The translations under genes and the position numbers were made by a program. 64,000 nt of DNA, taken from Sphingomonas sp. YR710 (GTDB taxonomy: Bacteria > Pseudomonadota > Alphaproteobacteria > Sphingomonadales > Sphingomonadaceae). Numbering within the stretch: position 1 is the first letter of the stretch; each line of letters starts with the position of its first letter. The notes beneath the pieces were generated by a model. It made no database searches. It had not been told where the DNA came from and was given only the letters and a program-made list of their open reading frames with translations. Positions 58,774-64,000 of this stretch are shown here, piece after piece. The stretch covers positions 124,001 to 188,000 of the forward strand of contig NZ_FMZJ01000005.1 of NCBI RefSeq assembly GCF_900101455.1, read 5' to 3'.

Positions 58774-59370
58774 TTACTTTTGCGGGCCTTTTGGCCGTGG
58801 ATCGTTCCACCGGAACGCTTGATCGGAAATCGGCCCGCCATATCGCTGATTCGATAGCCGGACCGAGGATCTGCCATTCTGTGCGTCGAGCACGGTCCAG
58901 CCCGCCAGGGTAAGCCCCGCCGGGCCGGCGCCCCTCGCGAAGGCGATGCTGATCGTCCCGAATTCGGGATGTTTGGGATCGCGGGCTTCCAGCATCAAAA
59001 GGCCGGGTATTGCGGTCGGCACGACATGGGCAACCTTGCCGATATCCTTCGACGGATCGATCAGCACCGACAGCGGCGAACCGCCGACCGGCCAGCGCGA
59101 CACCTGGCGCACCGAATAATCGATCATCGTCAGCGAGTTGCCATCGCCGACGATCAGCAGGGGGACCCCCTTTTCATATTCGAATCGAATCTTGCCGGGC
59201 TGGCGCAGGCTGATCGTGCCGCGCACGGCCTTCCCGTTGCGATCGGTCTGCACGAAATCGGCGGTCATGGTCGAGATGCCGCGCAGATGCGCCGTGATCT
59301 GGGCGAGCGGCGCCTCTGAAGCTGCGGGGGCTGCGATGGCGGCGACGATGGCAGGAATGATGAAACGCAT
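58774..59370 (-). CDS. lolA: LolA-family outer membrane lipoprotein carrier
   Basis: The 198-residue periplasmic protein has a signal peptide (MRFIIPAIVAAIAAPAASEA) and the LolA half-barrel core: LRGISTMTADFVQTDRNGKAVRGTISLRQPGKIRFEYE, LLIVGDGNSLTMIDYSVRQVSRWP. It carries lipoproteins from the LolCDE complex to the outer membrane. The C-terminal region NQRYGGPISDQAFRWNDPRP is typical of the alphaproteobacterial form. AGGACATCC precedes the ATG at 59370; the longer frame is repeat-derived and rejected. It converges on pheT. Confidence 0.88.
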   Translation of the reverse strand: MRFIIPAIVAAIAAPAASEAPLAQITAHLRGISTMTADFVQTDRNGKAVRGTISLRQPGKIRFEYEKGVPLLIVGDGNSLTMIDYSVRQVSRWPVGGSPLSVLIDPSKDIGKVAHVVPTAIPGLLMLEARDPKHPEFGTISIAFARGAGPAGLTLAGWTVLDAQNGRSSVRLSNQRYGGPISDQAFRWNDPRPKGPQK

Positions 59371-59434
59371 GGATGTCCTGGGTTGGGTTTTGGCTTCGCT
59401 ACGCTCGGGCCTGTGAATTGGGCATGAAGGCCAA

Positions 59435-59463
59435 AAATTCCTCCCCGGAACGGGGAGGAATTT
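59435..59463. repeat. AAATTCCTCCCCG palindrome (family B, single unit)
   Basis: AAATTCCTCCCCG (59435-59447) pairs perfectly with CGGGGAGGAATTT (59451-59463) around GAA. It lies between the end of the CocE-type gene and the start of lolA, both on the minus strand, and may terminate the former. Confidence 0.8.
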
Positions 59464-59467
59464 CCCG

Positions 59468-61357
59468 TCAATCTCCAACCACCGGCAGCAAGACCGCACT
59501 CGCCATTGCGCCCCCGGTAAACACGCTCTGCGTCGCCTTGCGATAATCGCCGGGTTTCGCGAAGAAGATGTTCGGCACATAGGTCTGCGGATTGCGATCA
59601 TAGAGCGGGTACCAGCTCGACTGAATCTGCACCATGATCCGGTGACCGGGCAGGAAGGCGTGGTTCACGGCGGGCAAGGCGAATCGATATTCCTCGGTCT
59701 TGCCGGCTATGAGCGGTTCCGGCTTGTCGAAGCCATGAACGTAGCGACCGCGAAAAATGTCCATGCCGATGCCGAGCTGATAGCCTGCCAGCTTCGGGTT
59801 CGATGACATCTCCTCCGGATAGACGTCGATCAGCTTGACCACCCAGTCGCTGTCGGTGCCGCTGGTCGCGGCGAACAGGTCAACCATCGGCGATCCCATG
59901 ATGTGGACAGCCTGCGTCAGCGGCGGGGTGACATATGTCAGCACATCGGGCCGATCGGCGGCGAAGCGCTGGTCGCTTACCAGCCATGGTTTCCACACAT
60001 CGGCCTGATCCCAGCGGATCGGGCGCGGCAGGAATGGGATCGGTTTCGCCGGATCGGAGACATAATCGTCATGCGCGACGGGCCCGGCGGGTTTGTCGAA
60101 GCCGGCCGCAAAGCCCGGCTGCAGATAGAGCGGGGTCAAAGTTCCGGCCGGCCAGCTCTTGCTTTCCTGCCAGCGATTGACCCCGGTTTCGTATGTCAGC
60201 ACCGGCGGGGTCGCGGCGGCGGGCGCATCGGATTTTAGATAATGGTCGAGGAACGGCTTCATTACGTCGCGGCGGAACTGCAACGCCGTGTCGCCGGTGA
60301 AGCTGAGCGGCCCCAGGGTCGATCCGTCATAATTGACGCCGCTGTGGCGCCAGGGGCCGATCACGAGGTGCAGCTTGTCGCCACCCACATCCTTCGATTC
60401 GAGTGCGCGATAGACCGCCGGCGCACCATAGCTGTCCTCCTGGTCCCATTGACCGACGACCAGCATCATCGGCACGGTCAGCGGCCGCGCGCCGAGCAAT
60501 TTGTCGACCGCCTGTTCCTGCCAATAGGTATCATAGCCCGGGTGCTCGAGCAGTTTTCGCGTGGCGGGCAGGGTGGCGAGGCCATATTTGCGGACATAAT
60601 CGCCGGCCGATCCCGCATTCAGGAAGGTCGTGTAATTGTCGCCCGTGCCCGATGCGACATCGTCGCCGTCGCCCTTCTGACCCATCTGTCCTGTGAAATA
60701 GTCGAAGGCGTTCTGGCGGAAGGCGCCGTTGTGGAACCAGTCGTCACCCCGCCAGCCATCGACCATCGGACTCATCGGCACCACCGCCTTCAGCGCGGGA
60801 TGTGGATCGATCGTGGCCATCAGCGTGGTGAAGCCCGGATAAGAGGATCCGGTCATTCCCACCCGGCCGTTCGTTTCGGGAACATGCTTTATGAGCCAGT
60901 CGATCGTATCATAAGCGTCGGTCGCATGATCGACCTTGCTGGCGTTGAGCGGACCGCGCAGCGGCCGGTTCATCACATAGTCGCCTTCGGACTTGTTGCG
61001 CCCGCGCACGTCTTCATAAACCCGGATATAGCTGCCATTCACGAACACCGCGTCGGAGATCGGCAGGATCTCGGTGATCGACTGGCTCGGGTTGCGCGAC
61101 GTCGTCTTGGCGGCATTATAGGGCGTGCGCGTCAGCAGGATCGGGGCGTCTTTGGTGCCCTTTTTCATCACGATCACCGCGAACATCTTCGCTCCGTCGC
61201 GCATCGGGATCATCACCTCGCGGCGGATATAGTCCGCGTCGGGCGTGACCGCTTCGAAGCTCTTCGGGATGTCGGGCGTCATCGGCGGGGTTTGGGCGGG
61301 GAGGGCGGTGGTGGCTGCCAATAGGGAGAGGCCGAGGAGCATCCGCGGTTTGGTCAT
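59468..61357 (-). CDS. Secreted CocE/NonD-family alpha/beta hydrolase (alpha-amino-acid ester hydrolase-like)
   Basis: The 629-residue protein has a signal peptide (about 1-21, ending ALPA) and an alpha/beta-hydrolase domain. The catalytic serine lies in GMTGSSYPGFTT, aspartate in VVGQWDQEDSYG and histidine in IGPWRHSG. The C-terminal jelly-roll domain is of the X-Pro dipeptidyl-peptidase/CocE type (VHIMGSPMVDLFAATSGTDSDWVVKLIDVYP; FALPAVNHAFLPGHRIMVQIQSSWYP). Relatives hydrolyse alpha-amino acid esters, beta-lactam acyl groups or proline dipeptides; the true substrate is unknown. AAGGACGACGA precedes the ATG. It stands between lolA and ftsK on the minus strand. Confidence 0.9.
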   Translation of the reverse strand: MTKPRMLLGLSLLAATTALPAQTPPMTPDIPKSFEAVTPDADYIRREVMIPMRDGAKMFAVIVMKKGTKDAPILLTRTPYNAAKTTSRNPSQSITEILPISDAVFVNGSYIRVYEDVRGRNKSEGDYVMNRPLRGPLNASKVDHATDAYDTIDWLIKHVPETNGRVGMTGSSYPGFTTLMATIDPHPALKAVVPMSPMVDGWRGDDWFHNGAFRQNAFDYFTGQMGQKGDGDDVASGTGDNYTTFLNAGSAGDYVRKYGLATLPATRKLLEHPGYDTYWQEQAVDKLLGARPLTVPMMLVVGQWDQEDSYGAPAVYRALESKDVGGDKLHLVIGPWRHSGVNYDGSTLGPLSFTGDTALQFRRDVMKPFLDHYLKSDAPAAATPPVLTYETGVNRWQESKSWPAGTLTPLYLQPGFAAGFDKPAGPVAHDDYVSDPAKPIPFLPRPIRWDQADVWKPWLVSDQRFAADRPDVLTYVTPPLTQAVHIMGSPMVDLFAATSGTDSDWVVKLIDVYPEEMSSNPKLAGYQLGIGMDIFRGRYVHGFDKPEPLIAGKTEEYRFALPAVNHAFLPGHRIMVQIQSSWYPLYDRNPQTYVPNIFFAKPGDYRKATQSVFTGGAMASAVLLPVVGD

Positions 61358-61376
61358 TCGTCGTCCTTCTTATTTT

Positions 61377-61492
61377 CGTCATCCCGGCGAAAGCCGGGAC
61401 CCATAGGCTTTGGCCAAGAGGTGAAAATGCTGAGCGGCAGGATATATCCGGCATCGTTGCGCCTATGGGTCCCGGCTTTCGCCGGGATGACG
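61377..61492. repeat. Composite palindromic element with perfect 31-bp ends (family C variant)
   Basis: The segment 61377-61407 is the exact inverse of 61462-61492. It begins CGTCATCCCGGCGAAAGCCGGG and includes CCCATAGG, and each arm folds into its own hairpin (CCCGGCGAAAGCCGGG). The 54-bp core differs from other family-C copies. It lies between ftsK and the CocE-type gene. Perfect ends suggest a recent copy. Confidence 0.9.
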
Positions 61493-61502
61493 GCCAAATG
61501 AA

Positions 61503-63848
61503 TCAATCCAAAAACCGCGGCAGATCGACGATCTCGATCAGCACTTCGCGCCGGCCGACATGATCGGGCGCGCTGATCACACCCGCCTTCTCCATCCGCT
61601 CGATCAGCCGCGCGGCATTGTTGTAACCGACGCGCAATTGCCGCTGGAGCCAGCTCGTCGATGCCTTGCCATTTTCGACCACCAGCTGGATCGCCTTGCG
61701 ATAGGCCTGGGTCTCGGGATCGTCGGGGCCGGACGGGCCGCCTTCGAGCGCGAAGCCGCCATCCTCGGGCTCTTCGGTGACCGCCTTGATGTAATCGGGT
61801 GTGCCCTGCGCACGCCAATGCTCGACGACGGCGCGGACTTCGTCGTCGGACACGAACGGCCCATGGACGCGGGCGATCTGCTTGCCGCCTGGCATGTAGA
61901 GCATGTCGCCCTTGCCCAGCAATTGTTCGGCACCCTGCTCACCCAGGATCGTGCGCGAATCGATCTTGCTGGTGACGTTGAAGCTGATCCGGGTCGGCAG
62001 GTTCGCCTTGATCACGCCGGTGATGACGTCGACCGAGGGGCGCTGCGTCGCCATGATCAGGTGGATGCCGGCCGCGCGCGCCTTTTGTGCGAGCCGCTGG
62101 ATCAGGAATTCGACTTCCTTGCCCGCCGTCATCATCAGGTCGGCCAATTCGTCGACGATCACCACGATCTGCGGCAGCGGCTCGTAATCGAGTTTTTCTT
62201 CCTCGTAGATCGGCTTGCCGCTTTCGGCATCGTAACCGGTCTGGACGCGACGGCCGAGCGGTTGTCCCTTGGCCTTGGCGCCGCGCACCTTCTCGTTGAA
62301 GCTGGCAAGCCCGCGCACGCCGACCGACGCCATCATCCGGTAGCGGTCCTCCATCTGCTCGACCGCCCATTTGAGCGCGCGTACCGCCTTCTGCGGCTCG
62401 GTAACGACATCGGCCAGCAGATGCGGGATGCCTTCGTAGGAACTCAGCTCGAGCATCTTGGGATCGATCATGATCATCCGGCACTGATCCGGATTGAGCC
62501 GGTACAGCAGCGACACGATCATGCAGTTGAGGCCCACCGACTTGCCGGATCCGGTGGTGCCGGCAACCAGCAGATGTGGCATTGGCGCGAGATCGGCGAT
62601 CACCGGATCGCCGCCGATATTCTTGCCGAGCACGAGCGCCAGCGAGCCGGGGGGCTGATCCTCGAAGGCGTCGCTGCCGATCAGTTCGGACAGGACGACC
62701 GATTCGCGGCGTGCATTGGGCAATTCTATGCCGATCACCGTGCGGCCGGGGATCACCGCGATGCGCGCTGACAGGGCCGACATGTTGCGCGCGATATCGT
62801 CGGCCAGCGCGGTCACGCGGCTGGCCTTCACGCCCGATGCCGGCTCCAGTTCGTACATGGTGACGACGGGGCCGGGCCGGATCTCGACGATGCGGCCCTT
62901 GACGTTGAAATCGTCGAGCACGGTTTCGAGCAGCCTGGCATTGCGTTCGAGCGCGGCCTTGTCGATCACCGGGCCGGTCGAAGGCGGGGGCGGGGCCAGC
63001 AGATCGATCCCGGGAAGCTTGTAGGTGTCACCCAGCGGAAGCGAGCTTTGCCGGTCGCGATTGGGCCGCGGGCCGGTCACCACCGGCTTGCTGCGATCGG
63101 CGATCACCGGCGGGGGGGAAGCGTCGGAATCGGGGGCGACCGGCATGTAGCGGGGTGGCCGTGGCGGCAGCGGCGCCCGGTCCAGAGCGCCATGATGCTC
63201 GCCGCTATCATCCGGCTCGTCATATGGCTGCCGTGCATAGGCGCCGCGCCGTAGCAGCCAGTCGCGCTCGTCGGCCATCAGGCCGAGACCCCAGACCCAC
63301 AACGACAGGCCGGCGATGCCGAACGCCATGGCGGCCGCCAGCCGGGCGCCATTGGCGATGGCAGGATCGGCGATCTGAACGATGCCGAGCTGCACCAGAG
63401 CCGCGCCACTCAAGCCCAGCCCGCCGCCGAAGCCGGCGGGCAGCCCGGCGATCGATCCGCCACGGAACAGGGTCAGGCCGATTCCGATGCCGATCGCCGC
63501 GCCGGTCGCGATCAGCAGCGAGCGGATCCAGCGGCCGATCGGCGCCGCACGCCACAATCTGAGACCCCATAAGAGCCCGAGCGGCAGGATCAGCACCACC
63601 GTCAAGCCGAACAGGCTGAGCGCCAGATCGGCGATCCATGCGCCGACATCGCCGAACACGTTGAGCGCAGGGCCGCCTGCGGCGGTATTCAGTGCGGGGT
63701 CGGTGACATGATAGCTGGCCAGCGCGAACGCATAAGCGATCGTGCCGCCGATCAGCGCCAGCCCGCAGGCCATCGCGCCGGCGCGATGGCCGATCCCGCG
63801 CACCGTGTTGCGCCATCCGCCCTGTTCGACCGCGATGCTACTTGCCAT
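61503..63848 (-). CDS. ftsK: DNA translocase FtsK
   Basis: The 781-residue protein has four to five N-terminal transmembrane helices (about 20-195), a Pro-rich linker, and the FtsK motor: alpha domain GRIVEIRPGPVVTMYELEP, Walker A LLVAGTTGSGKSVGLN, Walker B IVVIVDELADLMM, and ATQRPSVDVITG. The C-terminal gamma winged helix (about 715-781: STSWLQRQLRVGYNNAARLIERMEKAGVIS) reads KOPS-type sequences. It moves chromosome ends through the division septum and activates Xer recombination. AAGGACAGGGC precedes the ATG. lolA follows it beyond one intervening gene. Confidence 0.96.
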   Translation of the reverse strand: MASSIAVEQGGWRNTVRGIGHRAGAMACGLALIGGTIAYAFALASYHVTDPALNTAAGGPALNVFGDVGAWIADLALSLFGLTVVLILPLGLLWGLRLWRAAPIGRWIRSLLIATGAAIGIGIGLTLFRGGSIAGLPAGFGGGLGLSGAALVQLGIVQIADPAIANGARLAAAMAFGIAGLSLWVWGLGLMADERDWLLRRGAYARQPYDEPDDSGEHHGALDRAPLPPRPPRYMPVAPDSDASPPPVIADRSKPVVTGPRPNRDRQSSLPLGDTYKLPGIDLLAPPPPSTGPVIDKAALERNARLLETVLDDFNVKGRIVEIRPGPVVTMYELEPASGVKASRVTALADDIARNMSALSARIAVIPGRTVIGIELPNARRESVVLSELIGSDAFEDQPPGSLALVLGKNIGGDPVIADLAPMPHLLVAGTTGSGKSVGLNCMIVSLLYRLNPDQCRMIMIDPKMLELSSYEGIPHLLADVVTEPQKAVRALKWAVEQMEDRYRMMASVGVRGLASFNEKVRGAKAKGQPLGRRVQTGYDAESGKPIYEEEKLDYEPLPQIVVIVDELADLMMTAGKEVEFLIQRLAQKARAAGIHLIMATQRPSVDVITGVIKANLPTRISFNVTSKIDSRTILGEQGAEQLLGKGDMLYMPGGKQIARVHGPFVSDDEVRAVVEHWRAQGTPDYIKAVTEEPEDGGFALEGGPSGPDDPETQAYRKAIQLVVENGKASTSWLQRQLRVGYNNAARLIERMEKAGVISAPDHVGRREVLIEIVDLPRFLD

Positions 63849-64000
63849 GCCCTGTCCTTCCGGAACGGGTTCGTCGCTCCGGGCCCTGCCCCCGGTGGCA
63901 TGGGCCCGAAATGTTCCGATTTGGCGCCAGAATCGCAGGCCTTGGCGTGGCGGTCAAGCGATCGCGCTTGGCGGGGCCGGGTCGCGGGCTTAAGGGACGT
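63849..64000. other. Upstream region of ftsK
   Basis: The last 152 bp contain no supportable gene on either strand. They should hold the ftsK promoter on the minus strand, but no convincing -35/-10 pair was seen. The short ORF frames crossing it are shadows of ftsK. Confidence 0.3.

Noticed and set aside
58641-58877. Minus-strand 78-codon frame in the pheT-lolA gap
   Set aside because: It overlaps the 3' end of lolA out of frame, lacks a ribosome site and shows no recognisable sequence.
23847-61492. CRISPR array formed by the repeated GTCATTCCCGC sequences
   Set aside because: The copies are scattered singly over the window, are palindromic with variable cores, and there is no regular spacer pattern or cas gene.
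1-64000. tRNA or rRNA genes
   Set aside because: No stretch with tRNA-like T-loop and acceptor pairing or rRNA sequence was recognised by eye; a covariance-model scan would be needed to exclude a missed tRNA.

Overview
The window reads as one continuous stretch of chromosome from a GC-rich alphaproteobacterium, most likely a sphingomonad (Sphingomonadaceae). The case rests on gene content: a BamF-type lipoprotein beside lspA, a TorF/TIGR02001-type porin, a COQ9-family protein, TonB-dependent uptake, a cold-shock/IF-1 pair, and many short GC-rich palindromic repeats. No phage, plasmid, IS transposase, CRISPR array, rRNA or tRNA gene was seen. The species assignment is an inference, not a database result.

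Layout. 1-3.3 kb: two sulfur amino acid genes (sseA, metC) and a porin. 3.3-6.5 kb: a minus-strand peptide-type ABC importer without a binding protein. 6.6-13.2 kb: a minus-strand housekeeping run (thyA, folA, ribF, ileS, lspA, bamF) interrupted by GC-rich palindromic elements, one of them in frame inside ileS. 13.3-15.7 kb: xthA, ribA and an L,D-transpeptidase-fold gene chained by 4-bp overlaps. 15.7-21.0 kb: a probable exported amine-oxidation module (TonB receptor, Tat-type flavin oxidase, cytochrome c, exported RidA). 21.4-24.2 kb: phhA, a cold-shock gene, an unusual IF-1 paralogue and small unknown genes. 24.3-33.9 kb: fatty-acid uptake and beta-oxidation around a divergent promoter region (MerR regulator, fadD, fadL, DUF2147 gene; thiolase, two-domain FadB-like enzyme, acyl-CoA dehydrogenase). 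33.9-36.7 kb: a KpsS/KpsC pair. 36.8-39.6 kb: ssb and feoAB. 39.6-44.9 kb: COQ9, a DMT transporter and the riboflavin operon (ribD-ribE-HTH/ribBA-ribH). 45-48.9 kb: tonB, a small sigma-54-type PspC unit, gltX and prs. 48.9-53.3 kb: a VOC protein, an AraC regulator, hisN and an AsmA-like protein. 53.5-58.6 kb: rpmI-rplT, a GIY-YIG gene bracketed by repeats, an unknown gene and pheST. 58.8-63.8 kb: lolA, a secreted CocE/ester-hydrolase-type enzyme and ftsK.

How parts fit together. Riboflavin synthesis is split between the rib operon (43-41 kb), ribA (14-15 kb) and ribF (10.7-11.6 kb). The two RibBA-like proteins look reciprocally degenerate: one keeps an intact RibB half, the other an intact RibA half. 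The RibB-active copy also carries an N-terminal helix-turn-helix, and a 20-bp palindrome lies just upstream of it. TonB (45 kb) could energise the TonB receptor at 18-21 kb.

Three families of composite palindromes (about 90-155 bp, REPIN-like) occur between genes. In several places they abut start codons and appear to supply the Shine-Dalgarno sequence (lspA, folA, oppB-like permease). One became a peptide insert in IleS, and two bracket the GIY-YIG gene. The strongest candidates for something new are the in-frame ileS element, the HTH-RibBA/palindrome pair, the amine-oxidation module and the repeat-bracketed GIY-YIG cassette.
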